DNA of 61,359 nt from CAZQKW01 sp964594075. Its GTDB lineage: Bacteria > Desulfobacterota > WTBG01 > CAIYCZ01. Positions within the stretch are counted from its first letter, which is position 1, and each line of letters starts with the position of its first letter. Both the position numbers and the translations under genes were made by a program. The notes under the pieces are model-generated. The model ran no database searches and was not told where the DNA came from. It saw only the letters and a program-made list of their open reading frames with translations. The stretch spans positions 1-61,359 of the forward strand of contig CAZQKW010000019.1 of the NCBI GenBank assembly GCA_964594075.1, read 5' to 3'. Of the stretch, positions 34,125-42,755 are shown one piece after another.

Positions 34125-34964
34125 CTAAAGAATTACCTCTTTGTGCCGGTGCGCATGGCAGTTGATGTTTACCGCAACCGGCAGGCTGGCTATGTGGCAG
34201 GGAAACAGCTCAATATGAACCGCAAGAGATGTAATGCGCCCGCCAAAACCCTGTGGGCCTATTCCCAGCTTATTAATCGCTTCAAAAATTTCCTGTTCAA
34301 ATGCTGCAATTTCAGGATCTGAATGCGCCGTTCCTAATTCTCTGAGCAGCGCCTTCTTTGCCAGCAACGCGGCCTTTTCAAAAGTTCCGCCAATACCCAC
34401 ACCAACGATAGTCGGCGGGCAGGGATTAGCGCCTGATTCCTTGACTCTGTTGACCACAAAATCTTTGATGCCTTTTTTACCGTCTGAGGGCCTGAGCATA
34501 GTCACCCGGCTCATATTCTCGCTGCCGCCGCCCTTGGGGGCGAAAATTATTTTCAGCCGGTCACCCGGCACCAGGTCAATGTGCACGACCGCAGGGGTAT
34601 TGTCGCCGGTATTCGCGCGCGAAAAAGGGTGGCAAATAGATTTGCGCAAATATCCGTCTCCATAACCGCGGCGGACACCCTCATTAAGTGCATCTATCAG
34701 AGAGCCGTCAATGATCTGCACAGACTCGCCGAGTTCTACGAAAAAGACTGCATACCCTGTGTCCTGGCACATGGGAATTGATTCTTCCCTGGCGATTCGG
34801 GCATTTTCAATAAGCAAGTCAAGAATTTCTCTGCCGATAGGCGACTCTTCGCGCTCCCGTGCATGGTAAAACGCCTGAAGCACATCTTGCCCCAGGTCAT
34901 AATTGGCATCAATGCACATCTTTTTAACCTGTTCAATTATAGTTCTGCAGCTTATTTGTTTCAT
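34125..34964 (-). CDS. Fumarate hydratase class I, alpha subunit
   Basis: Alpha part of class I fumarase, 279 aa, which carries the [4Fe-4S] cluster. The first cluster cysteine is in MCQDTGYAVFFVELG. Later segments are GGGSENMSRVTMLRPSDG and NPCPPTIVGVGIGGTFEKAA. It is the first gene of the minus-strand fumarase-SDH group. Its product dehydrates malate or hydrates fumarate in the TCA cycle. The gene ends in an unusually basic HIDCHAHRHKE-like tail beside the repeat, which may be a read-through extension compared with other family members. Confidence 0.92.
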   Translation of the reverse strand: MKQISCRTIIEQVKKMCIDANYDLGQDVLQAFYHAREREESPIGREILDLLIENARIAREESIPMCQDTGYAVFFVELGESVQIIDGSLIDALNEGVRRGYGDGYLRKSICHPFSRANTGDNTPAVVHIDLVPGDRLKIIFAPKGGGSENMSRVTMLRPSDGKKGIKDFVVNRVKESGANPCPPTIVGVGIGGTFEKAALLAKKALLRELGTAHSDPEIAAFEQEIFEAINKLGIGPQGFGGRITSLAVHIELFPCHIASLPVAVNINCHAHRHKEVIL

Positions 34965-35064
34965 GGAAGGCTGAATTATTTATTGAGAATCTGCGTCTGA
35001 TATAATAATAAGTTTATGGGCTGGTCATTGCAATAATCAAAGATTTTATAAATAAAACGGACTG

Positions 35065-35715
35065 ATGTCAATGAGTTTAAAAATAGATTTACATGTCCAC
35101 ACGTGCTATTCGCCTTGCAGCAACCTTTCCCTGCACACCATAGAAAGAGTTGCGCGCCAGCGTGGCCTTGACGTCATTGCTATCACCGACCACAATACCA
35201 TCGCCGGGGCAGTAGAGCTCATGTCATGCCCTGCGCAATTACGGGTTATCGTGGCAGAAGAGATTAAAACCCGGGAAGGGGAAATTATCGGCTACTTTCT
35301 TACGGAAGAGATTCCGCCGGCGCTGTCAGTGCGGGACACAATTCGAGAGATCAGACGCCAGGGCGGTCTGGTTTCCATTCCACACCCGTTTGACATATTG
35401 CGCATCTCGCGTTTGGGAAGGACCGTTTTAGAGGAAATAATCTCCGACGTTGATATGATTGAAGTGTTTAATTCTCGGGATCTCTTGCAGAAGACAGACA
35501 CGGCATTTATTGAAGAGTGGGAAAATAGAGGCATAGTGCCGGTAGTCGGCAGCGACGCTCATCAGCGGTGGGAAATAGGGAAGGCCTGTATGATGATAGA
35601 TGATTTTACCTCGCCGCAGGAGTTTCTTGCGAATTTAAGAACAGCACAACGCGTCTGTAAAAAAAGCCCCTTCTGGGTCCACCTCGTTACCAAACTGGTT
35701 AAGCAGTTCAAGTGA
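35065..35715 (+). CDS. PHP-domain phosphoesterase
   Basis: Metal-dependent PHP protein, 216 aa. The metal-binding motifs are LHVHTCYSPCS at the N terminus, the ITDHNTIAG segment, SIPHPFD in the middle and VGSDAH near residue 165. Such proteins hydrolyse small phosphoesters (for example nucleoside bisphosphates) or bind DNA polymerases. Two in-frame ATGs (35065 and 35071) are both possible; neither has a strong Shine-Dalgarno. It is divergent from fumA and not obviously in an operon. Confidence 0.87.
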   Translation: MSMSLKIDLHVHTCYSPCSNLSLHTIERVARQRGLDVIAITDHNTIAGAVELMSCPAQLRVIVAEEIKTREGEIIGYFLTEEIPPALSVRDTIREIRRQGGLVSIPHPFDILRISRLGRTVLEEIISDVDMIEVFNSRDLLQKTDTAFIEEWENRGIVPVVGSDAHQRWEIGKACMMIDDFTSPQEFLANLRTAQRVCKKSPFWVHLVTKLVKQFK

Positions 35716-35779
35716 TGTTCATTTACCGCAGAGAACGCGGCAAGCCCTAAAAGGTCAGGAGCTATGCAGGATTCTTTGC

Positions 35780-35826
35780 CTTGAGATTCTCCTTGGGCAG
35801 ATTGTTCGCAGTGCTCACAATGACAC
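35780..35826. repeat. Dispersed repeat family 1 unit
   Basis: CCTTGAGATTCTCCTTGGGC and GTGCTCACAATGACACA are a diverged forward unit, between the PHP gene and the second lipoprotein gene. Confidence 0.65.
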
Positions 35827-35934
35827 AAATTGAGGATGCCCGGTTAACGCACTTAACGGTAGCAACGGTTGGAGAATACAATACGGCAGAAAATTATTCA
35901 TGACCCTTCTGCTGTCAGGTTTTTAAACAATCCG

Positions 35935-36447
35935 TTAGTACCCAAAGGAACGCGGATAGCGATACCTGAAGGGATTATTTGTGTCAATATTGTAGCCGTT
36001 GTAAATAAGCCGTTCCATCTCAAGCCCATCGCGGTAAAGAGTGCCTCGTACCGTTACTTCATCGCCCCGCGTTCGCGCGGTCAGGACAGCATTTACAGCC
36101 AGCGGATCGGGATAGAGCCGGTAACGGTCTTCATAGCAACGCAGTTTATGACCGTCTTTCTGCACCGTAATATACCAGGTCCAGAATAAACTCTTTCCGT
36201 AGTAGGTAACCGGCGCAGAAACCTCTATAATTTTTCCTCTATAAGCCTCATAATTTTCATTGAGGTCTTTTAAGGTAGCGGCAATAACGACTCGTTTATT
36301 TTTGTATTCCTCTCCCTGGTAGAGCTGCTGGTTTGTCAGATAGGTATCAAGGTCAACCCGAACGATCTCTTTTGGCGCACAGCCGCCCATGATAAACAAT
36401 AAAAGCCCTATGGTGATGAGATGGTATGTGAAATTAAATGCCTTCAT
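35935..36447 (-). CDS. Small lipoprotein, paralogue of 20695-21177
   Basis: Predicted lipoprotein of 170 aa with a lipobox in FIMGGCAPK near residue 23. The mature part has VRVDLDTYLTNQQLY, IEVSAPVTYYGKSLFWTWY, LRCYEDRYRLYP and VTVRGTLYRDG, matching its paralogue strand for strand at low overall identity. It lies 40 bp downstream of the DUF3108-like gene, possibly in one transcript. The function is unknown; an OB-like beta-barrel attached to the membrane is my best guess. Confidence 0.75.
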   Translation of the reverse strand: MKAFNFTYHLITIGLLLFIMGGCAPKEIVRVDLDTYLTNQQLYQGEEYKNKRVVIAATLKDLNENYEAYRGKIIEVSAPVTYYGKSLFWTWYITVQKDGHKLRCYEDRYRLYPDPLAVNAVLTARTRGDEVTVRGTLYRDGLEMERLIYNGYNIDTNNPFRYRYPRSFGY

Positions 36448-36487
36448 AAAAAATTATCTGCCTTTCTTACATTACGCGTTCAACTTT

Positions 36488-37204
36488 TCACCGCTTTCCT
36501 GATTCATATTTTACCATTTCCAGAGTTCTTTTGGGAGTCCCCGGCGGGCCTTCGGGCCCCTCATATTTTACCAGGCAATAAGGCGGTTCCACGCTGTACC
36601 ACAGGTTCAACTTGGGCAAAAAAGTGCCTATGAAGCTGCTCATGCCAAAATCAAGTTTATGGCACTCGTAGGTTCTGCCTTTAATGGTTACTTTTTCAAT
36701 TCCTTTATAGGAAAGCGTCATGGTATAGCTTTTCTCGTTTCCTTCGCCGTAGTAGCCGATTTTTAGTGAATTGAGTTTGCCAAACGGATAGCCGCGCATG
36801 ATATACATCAGGATGTTAAAGTCTGCGATCTTAATTTCTCCATCTTTGAACGTCTGCTTTTCGCTCACTACGTTTAGATGTGATTCAAGAGTGGCATCAG
36901 GGTATTTGCGCAGGGTATGCACCGAAATAAGCGCCATGGTCTTTTTGTCAAGTTGAATGGTTTTGTCCTGTCGTTTTGAGAGAGAGGTAATTTCATATAT
37001 CTCACGTCCATCCGCTTTTTTTATTTTTACCGACGTTTCCACGTCAAATTGATTCCCTGCGATTTGACAGGAATAGAGCGCTTTTTCACCATCTGGAATA
37101 TTCGGATCAACCAGAGGGGTTTGGGCGTATAGATTCGGGGAGAATAAAAGCGCCCCAATTAGCGCAAGCGGCGAAACCAGATGTCTAACATGGTAACCGA
37201 GCAT
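36488..37204 (-). CDS. DUF3108-like exported protein
   Basis: Protein of 238 aa with a signal peptide ending near LYAQT. The mature chain is beta rich, with EKALYSCQIAGNQFDVETSV, MRGYPFGKLNSLKIGY and the end LNLWYSVEPPYCLVKYEGP, as in DUF3108 and similar LolA/LolB-like periplasmic proteins. It precedes the lipoprotein gene on the minus strand. Both are therefore probably envelope proteins. The family name is a pattern-based call. Confidence 0.7.
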   Translation of the reverse strand: MLGYHVRHLVSPLALIGALLFSPNLYAQTPLVDPNIPDGEKALYSCQIAGNQFDVETSVKIKKADGREIYEITSLSKRQDKTIQLDKKTMALISVHTLRKYPDATLESHLNVVSEKQTFKDGEIKIADFNILMYIMRGYPFGKLNSLKIGYYGEGNEKSYTMTLSYKGIEKVTIKGRTYECHKLDFGMSSFIGTFLPKLNLWYSVEPPYCLVKYEGPEGPPGTPKRTLEMVKYESGKR

Positions 37205-37613
37205 AGTTTCTCCTTATTGCTGCGGTATGAATTGGTGTTATTGCGCGTGAGAACCTGACTCGCGAAAACGTTCAAGATCTGAGAGCGCTATGATCGCATA
37301 CCGTGCGTTTAAGAATCATGTTGTATCAGGCAATTCCCTGCTTTAAAAGAAAGGATAACAGAAAAATTCTTTGGGGGCGAGTTTATTTCTTTTGGAGCGC
37401 AAATATGTTGGTTTTTCCAGCGTCCTTTTTATCCGGTGTCATAAAAAAAGGACTATCTTTCTATTTCGCGTTTATCGTATCCGTTGCGTTTATTTTTTGC
37501 ATATCATAGCCTTTTGTAATTGCAAGTAGTTTCAAAGCACGATAGCTGTTGAGTTTGCTTTCAAAATTCAAGAAGCATGGATGGGATTGCTCTTGACTCG
37601 CACACTAAAAAAT
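37205..37613. other. Long intergenic region before the antitoxin
   Basis: This stretch between the DUF3108-like gene and the antitoxin operator is A+T rich. A frame at 37303-37509 has no ribosome-binding site and is not supported. Nothing else is recognisable until the -35 element at 37593. Confidence 0.55.
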
Positions 37614-37634
37614 GTGTACAAATACAATGTACAC
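37593..37634 (+). promoter_or_regulatory. Antitoxin promoter with Phd-like operator
   Basis: A -35 TTGACT (37593-37598) and a -10 TACAAA (37617-37622) are 18 nt apart. The perfect inverted repeat GTGTACA-N7-TGTACAC (37614-37634) overlaps the -10. The half-sites resemble GTGTACAC, which I recall as the P1 Phd operator, so autorepression by the antitoxin is likely. Confidence 0.75.
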
Positions 37635-37650
37635 CTTGAAGGCGGTTTAT

Positions 37651-37887
37651 ATGCAGCAGATAAATGTTAAAGAATTGCGCAGCAATTTAAGTTCGCTGTT
37701 GGAACGGGTCGAGCGCGGCGAGGAAATTATTATTACCCGCCATGGAAAAAAGATCGCCCGGTTGATATCGGTGCGTCAACCAGCCGCGACACTGCCCAGC
37801 CTTGACGAGTTTCGTTCCACGATTAAAGTAACTGGAGAACCCCTCAGCAAAATTGTCATTGCCGCACGTAAAAGGGAGCGTCACTGA
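37651..37887 (+). CDS. Phd/YefM-family antitoxin
   Basis: Type II antitoxin, 78 aa. The N-terminal DNA-binding fold starts MQQINVKELRSNLSSLLERV, and EEIIITRHGKKIARLISV completes it. The start at 37651 follows AAGGCGG by 5 nt; longer frames from 37612 run into the operator. The stop overlaps the toxin start by one base. It should neutralise the PIN toxin encoded next and repress its own promoter. The antitoxin is intact although the toxin is interrupted. Confidence 0.9.
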   Translation: MQQINVKELRSNLSSLLERVERGEEIIITRHGKKIARLISVRQPAATLPSLDEFRSTIKVTGEPLSKIVIAARKRERH

Positions 37888-38309
37888 TGCTGTATTTGGA
37901 TACCAGCGTTCTGGTCGCCTACTATTGCCTTGAACAGATCAGCCGGAAAGTTGAAAAGATTATTCTTCGCACGCAGCAGCCTGCTATCAGCTATCTTACC
38001 GCGGTTGAACTGGTTTCTGCGCTATCAAGAAAAATCCGCGATAAAACATTAACCGTTGCAGATGGAAACAAAATAATAAACCGGTTCCATACGCAGATTG
38101 AACAGGGACTCCTGCTGTGGATCCCCATTTAATTTCAGCACTATCAAATTGCAAAGGGCTGGATCGCACAATTTACCACGCCACTGAGAACTCTTGATGC
38201 CCTGCACCTTGCTGTTGCTTCACGGCAGGGGCTGACCATTTTGACCGCTGATGTCCAGCTTGCAGAGTCAGCAAAACTTCTGGGTGTAAGCGGGCAGCTG
38301 GTCCGCTAA
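37887..38309 (+). pseudogene. PIN-domain toxin (VapC-like) split by an in-frame ochre stop
   Basis: The frame from ATG 37887 encodes a 140-residue PIN ribonuclease, but TAA at 38130-38132 (codon 82) interrupts it. Before the stop lie MLYLDTSVLVAYY, with the first catalytic aspartate, and TAVELVSALSRK, with the glutamate. After it the same frame continues FQHYQIAKGWIAQF, LRTLDALHLAVASRQG and TILTADVQLAESAKLLG, with the remaining aspartates, to TAA at 38307. All four acidic positions are present, two on each side. A single-base change (for example from CAA, GAA or AAA) is the simplest cause; a sequencing error cannot be excluded. Confidence 0.85.
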
Positions 38310-38353
38310 AATACGAATGTCCGGGGCTTGCTCTTCAGAAGTTATTTCATATC

Positions 38354-39538
38354 ATGCCAATGCACCGCCTCTATGTCCTCTTCATGTGCTGTTTGGTAAT
38401 TTTTACCGACATGGTTGGCTACAGTATCATTACACCAAGCATCCCGCTGTTTGCAAAACTGTTCAACGCCTCTGATGCTGCCATCAGCTTTGCCTTTGCC
38501 GCGTATCCGGTTGCGTTTCTCATCACCATCCTTCCCTTTGGCTATCTGGTTGATAAGCTTGGCAAAAACTATCTGATAATCGGCCTCGGCATGCTGTCGC
38601 TTGCAACCGCCTGTTTATTTCTGGTGTTTGCAGAATCTATCATCAGCTTTTCCCTCGCCCGCGCATTTCAAGGCATTGGTTCTGCTGCATCGTGGGTGGC
38701 AGCACAACCGCTGGCAGCGCAGCAGATTGACGCCTCAAAAAAGAAAGGGCTTGAAATCAGCTCAATCACCATTGCCTATGGCCTGGGGATGATTCTGGGC
38801 CCGGCACTGGGAAGCCTGGGCGGGCTGCGGACACCGTTTTATATTAACTTCATAATTGCTGCCGTGGTGGGGGTGGCGGCCCTAATTTCTCTCAGAAAAG
38901 TTAACGTATCCGAGAGTAGGGTGGACCACAACTATCCCGGTATCATCAGGAGACCAGGTATTGTTGTTGCCTGCCTTACCATAATGTTTTTATATGCGAG
39001 CCTGGGTATGATGGAAGTGCTGTTCCCCCTCTATATGGATTCGCTTGGCTTTGCCAAAGGCAGCATTGGCTTACTGTTTCTTATCCTGTCCATATTGTTG
39101 GTTATTGGTCAGCCCGTGACCGGTTACTGGATGAACCGAACCGGGCCGTATTTTATAATACTGGTTGGGTTTTTATTTTTTGCCCTCGGCCTTTCGCTGA
39201 TGGTCATGGGCAAGACCTTTGTCTCATGGATTCCGGTCTTTATGCTCGCAGGCGTAACTATCGGAGCGCTCACTTCAGCCTCCATGCTTCTTATCGCAGA
39301 GAACAGCAGCTACGGGGAGCAGGGGTCTGCATATGGAATCTGGAACTTTTCGTTTTCAATCGGCTATTTGTGGGGACCAGCGCTCGGCGGCATGCTTTCT
39401 GATGTTTCCCATAGGTTTAGCCCTTTCTTGAGGTTTCAGGTGCCGTTCTATTTCTTTTCTTTCATGTGCCTCTGCTGCATGTTGTTCTTTAAAATATACA
39501 TGGCGCCACAAACAGGAAGGCAAAATAAAGATAGTTAA
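38354..39538 (+). CDS. Major facilitator superfamily transporter
   Basis: Membrane transporter of 394 aa with about twelve helices. The N-terminal half has MVGYSIITPSIPLFAKLF and, between helices 2 and 3, the conserved GYLVDKLGKN loop of MFS drug exporters. ARAFQGIGSAASW in helix 4-5 and GPALGSLGG at the end of helix 5 are typical of the DHA1 drug-resistance subfamily. It likely exports a small lipophilic compound by proton antiport. It stands between the toxin remnant and the redox cluster and is not obviously part of either. Confidence 0.87.
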   Translation: MPMHRLYVLFMCCLVIFTDMVGYSIITPSIPLFAKLFNASDAAISFAFAAYPVAFLITILPFGYLVDKLGKNYLIIGLGMLSLATACLFLVFAESIISFSLARAFQGIGSAASWVAAQPLAAQQIDASKKKGLEISSITIAYGLGMILGPALGSLGGLRTPFYINFIIAAVVGVAALISLRKVNVSESRVDHNYPGIIRRPGIVVACLTIMFLYASLGMMEVLFPLYMDSLGFAKGSIGLLFLILSILLVIGQPVTGYWMNRTGPYFIILVGFLFFALGLSLMVMGKTFVSWIPVFMLAGVTIGALTSASMLLIAENSSYGEQGSAYGIWNFSFSIGYLWGPALGGMLSDVSHRFSPFLRFQVPFYFFSFMCLCCMLFFKIYMAPQTGRQNKDS

Positions 39539-39989
39539 CATTGATAGAACACATTTATGCATGCTGTCGTGAGCGAAGTCGGGGAGATGATGTTGCGACC
39601 ACAGGTTCTTTAGTAACAAGCTAAAATTACCTAAAAAACTAACCAAGCATCATTTCTGGTGACCATTCTGTGAAGCATGAAAAACAAACAAAGTGCGCTC
39701 ATTTTATGCTTGACAAAGAATGAAAGATTATGCCATTTTCAAAAGGAATTTACTTCAGTATAAAGAAAACTTGCTGAATTAAAAAGTTTTAGGGGAAAAC
39801 TCAGAAAAATTGCTGGATAACAACTATGTTAGTATGATACAGAATGTCTGGCAACGCTCTTTTTAATCCATAACTTTCTCTTATCCGCCATGATTTTTTC
39901 TTGTTGCTGTCCCGCCACAATAAATTAAAAAGTTCTGTTTTTAGGGAACCACTTTCTAAGAAAAGGATTGAAACTTAAGGAGGACTGTC
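39539..39989. other. 451-bp region upstream of the redox cluster
   Basis: A+T-rich leader. The only supported site is the promoter at 39810-39838, leaving a 5' leader of about 145 nt to the AAGGAGGA before 39990. No small gene is credible. Confidence 0.6.
39810..39838 (+). promoter_or_regulatory. Candidate sigma70 promoter of the redox cluster
   Basis: TTGCTG (39810-39815) and TATGAT (39833-39838) are separated by 17 nt, close to the sigma70 consensus. Transcription would start near 39845. A second TTGACA at 39710-39715 lacks a good -10 at the right distance. Confidence 0.5.
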
Positions 39990-41417
39990 ATGATTAAAGA
40001 ACTAAAGGAGATTGTGGGTGCAAAGAACGTTCTGGATGATGCAGAGACCCTGGATCTCTATTCCCAAGACCTAAGTCTCAACCCCCCTAAAAAGCCTGCG
40101 GTCGTTGTTAAACCCAAGGAAACTGCAGAAGTTCAAGAGGTTGTAAAATTCGCCAATAAAACATTGACGCCGGTGGTTCCGGTGAGTTCCGGGATACACT
40201 TCTGGGGCGCCACACTGCCAGAGCAGGGTGGCATCATTGTTGACCTGAGCCGCATGAATAAAATCCTTGAGATTGATACGCTGAACCGCAAAACTAAAAT
40301 TCAGCCTGGCGTAACGTGGCCGCAGCTCATGGAGGCTTTGAAACCCCATCAGCAAATACCGCTCAACCCTCTCTTTCCCCACCCGCAAACCTCAGCGTTG
40401 ACCAGCTCTCTTGAACGCGAACCCATGCTTATTCCGAAATACGAATACGGCGATCCGGTGCTTACTATGGAAGTGGTGCTTCCCACGGGCGACCTGTTTA
40501 AAACCGGAACCGCGTCGGCAGCCAACACCCAGGAAGCATATCCAGAAGGTCCGGGGATTGATTTTTACCGCTTTTTCCTGGGTGCTCAGGGGACTATGGG
40601 TATCGTGACCTGGCTCAATATAAAGACCGAATATCGGCCCATACATCAAAAAGCCTTTTTTGTTGCGTTTAACGAACTCCAGGATGTTGCTGATCCGATT
40701 TATCATATACAGCGTCGCCATGTAGGTAACGAATGTTTTGTGCTGAACCGCTGTCTCATGGCCACGCTCTTGAGCGATGGAGATCAGAAAGAATATGCCA
40801 AGCTCATGGGCGAACTTCCTCCCTATATCCTGATTCTGGTTATTGCCGGTGCACCCCGGCGTCCCCTTGAACGAATTGCCTACGAAGAAGAGGCGCTTAT
40901 GGAGATTGCCGCTCAGTTCAATTTTGAACCGCAAAAGACCGTTGCCGGCATTGCCGGGCTTGAGGCTACTATGATCAATCGCCTGCGAAATCTTCCTGCC
41001 AACGGCAATTATTGGAAAACCAGATACCATAAAACAACCCAGGATATATTTTTCATCACCACCATGGACCGCGCAGGAGATTTTACTGACACTGCCTTAT
41101 CCTATGCAGCCTGTTACAACCTCAACATAAATGAAGTTGGCGTGTACCTGCAGCCCCTTGAACGGGGTCGCGCCTGCTCCCTGAGCTTTTCGTTGCCGTG
41201 TGAGCTGGGCAATCAGACGGAAAAAGAGCGGATCAGGAATCTTTATCTGGAACTGAGCGAACGGCTAATAACGGACGGAGCGTTTTTTAGCCGTCCCTAT
41301 GGGCCGTGGGCTGATATGGTATATAGACGTTCAACCACTTATACCAACACCCTCAAAGAGCTTAAAAAGATTTTTGATCCAAATCATATTTTGAATCCGG
41401 GCAAACTGTGTTATTAA
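39990..41417 (+). CDS. GlcD-like FAD-linked oxidase subunit 1
   Basis: FAD-binding (PCMH-type) oxidoreductase, 475 aa. The FAD domain has AVVVKPKETAEVQEVVKFAN, then PVVPVSSGIHFWGATLPEQG, where GlcD proteins have a GGTGLSGG-like loop, and DLSRMNKILEID. The C-terminal FAD-oxidase part ends IFDPNHILNPGKLC. AAGGAGGA precedes the ATG at good spacing. It is the first gene of a seven-gene same-strand cluster and is followed by a CCG-domain protein, the usual GlcD/GlcF pairing. The 2-hydroxyacid or other substrate is not readable from the sequence. Confidence 0.9.
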   Translation: MIKELKEIVGAKNVLDDAETLDLYSQDLSLNPPKKPAVVVKPKETAEVQEVVKFANKTLTPVVPVSSGIHFWGATLPEQGGIIVDLSRMNKILEIDTLNRKTKIQPGVTWPQLMEALKPHQQIPLNPLFPHPQTSALTSSLEREPMLIPKYEYGDPVLTMEVVLPTGDLFKTGTASAANTQEAYPEGPGIDFYRFFLGAQGTMGIVTWLNIKTEYRPIHQKAFFVAFNELQDVADPIYHIQRRHVGNECFVLNRCLMATLLSDGDQKEYAKLMGELPPYILILVIAGAPRRPLERIAYEEEALMEIAAQFNFEPQKTVAGIAGLEATMINRLRNLPANGNYWKTRYHKTTQDIFFITTMDRAGDFTDTALSYAACYNLNINEVGVYLQPLERGRACSLSFSLPCELGNQTEKERIRNLYLELSERLITDGAFFSRPYGPWADMVYRRSTTYTNTLKELKKIFDPNHILNPGKLCY

Positions 41418-41444
41418 CCATTTATATTGTAAATGGAGGATTCC

Positions 41445-42740
41445 ATGGCCAAGGTTAAGGAAATGTTGCTCCCCAAAGATCCCCGTTATCTTAAATACCC
41501 GCTTGAAGCTCCCTTTGATAAAGAGAAAGCCTACTGGATAGCTTTCAACTGTTCCCGTTGTTCGGTGTGTAAGTGGGTTGATTCCTGGCGGGTAAAGAGC
41601 GCCAAATATGCCCGCATCTGTCCCCAGCATACGCGCTATCTTTATGATTCGCACTCCGGTCAGGGCAAATGCGACCTTGCCCGCGCTCTGATTGAAGGCA
41701 AACTGAAATGGGAGGATGATCCGGAAATCAAAGACATCCTGTTCAAATGCACAATGTGCGGCGGCTGTGACGCAATGGACAAGGGTATTAGAGACGCCGA
41801 ACTGGTTAAGCTCTATCGCTGGATGCGGCATGAATATATAAAGAAATTCGGGCCGCTTCCTGAACATAAAGCCATGATTGACAGTGTGAAACAATACGAC
41901 AATGTCTGGCTGCAGCCGCGCAGCAAGCGAAATTCATGGGCTAAGGAACTAAAAAATCTGGGGATTAAGGATCTGAACAAGGAAAAGGCGGAGGTGCTCT
42001 TGTTTGTCGGCTGCACCTATGGGCTTTCCCAGGAGCTTAAGCCCACCATTATTAATATAGCCAAGATATTGAAGCAGAATAAAATTGATTTCGGCATTTT
42101 GGGCGACAAAGAACTCTGCTGCGGCAGCCCTCCCGAAAAGACCGGCTTGCTGGAGGAGTTTGAGCGGCTTGGCACCGCCAACATCAAACGGTTTAACGAG
42201 CTGGGCATAAAGAAGCTCATTACGCCGTGTGCGGGCTGCTACGGAACCATCCGTGTCGAGTATGATGAGCTGCCGGTAAAGAAAAAATTTGAGGTGCTGC
42301 ATGTATCTGAATATATGACCCAGCTTGCGCTGGAGAAGAAGATAAAATATAAGAAAGAAATTCCGGTATCTGTTACCTGGCATGATCCGTGCCATATGGG
42401 CAGGCTGGGGCGGCCCTACGTGCCGGGCAAGGACTTGGACGGTGTCTATGATGAACCGCGCGCCATACTGAAATCAATTCCCGGGGTTGAGCTGGTGGAA
42501 ATGGAGCGCATTAAAGAGTATGCCTGGTGCTGCGGCGGCGGTGGCGGCGCATTTACGGGATTTAAAGATTTTGCGCAATGGACTGCGCGGGAACGTCTGA
42601 CAGAGGCAAAAGACACTGGTGCGGCAATGATTGTTACCAGTTGCCCTTGGTGTGAAAGCAATCTGCGCGCCGGCGGTATCGGTATGGAAGAGAAGATGGA
42701 AGTAAAAAACCTGTTTGACCTGATGATGGAAGCTCTGTAA
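41445..42740 (+). CDS. CCG-domain iron-sulfur protein 1 (HdrD/GlcF-like)
   Basis: Iron-sulfur protein of about 431 aa. The N-terminal site NCSRCSVC with a later ICP is complete, but the second site CTMCGGCDAMD has aspartate where the fourth cysteine belongs. Two CCG domains follow: ELCCGSPP with PCAGCYG, then DPCHMGRLG with WCCGGGGG and SCPWCESN, each able to hold a noncubane [4Fe-4S] cluster or redox site. GGAGGA precedes the ATG at 41445; ATG at 41433 is inside that site and is rejected. It is probably the partner of the FAD protein before it, and is paralogous to 46117-47346. Confidence 0.9.
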   Translation: MAKVKEMLLPKDPRYLKYPLEAPFDKEKAYWIAFNCSRCSVCKWVDSWRVKSAKYARICPQHTRYLYDSHSGQGKCDLARALIEGKLKWEDDPEIKDILFKCTMCGGCDAMDKGIRDAELVKLYRWMRHEYIKKFGPLPEHKAMIDSVKQYDNVWLQPRSKRNSWAKELKNLGIKDLNKEKAEVLLFVGCTYGLSQELKPTIINIAKILKQNKIDFGILGDKELCCGSPPEKTGLLEEFERLGTANIKRFNELGIKKLITPCAGCYGTIRVEYDELPVKKKFEVLHVSEYMTQLALEKKIKYKKEIPVSVTWHDPCHMGRLGRPYVPGKDLDGVYDEPRAILKSIPGVELVEMERIKEYAWCCGGGGGAFTGFKDFAQWTARERLTEAKDTGAAMIVTSCPWCESNLRAGGIGMEEKMEVKNLFDLMMEAL

Positions 42741-42755
42741 AAGGGAGACACAGCT

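Noticed and set aside
37303..37509. Small plus-strand frame with hydrophobic C terminus upstream of the antitoxin
   Set aside because: No ribosome-binding site, low-complexity sequence and no known pattern; a membrane peptide cannot be excluded but is unsupported.
39710..39731. Second promoter TTGACA for the redox cluster
   Set aside because: No -10 element lies 16-18 nt downstream; the TTGCTG/TATGAT pair further right is better.
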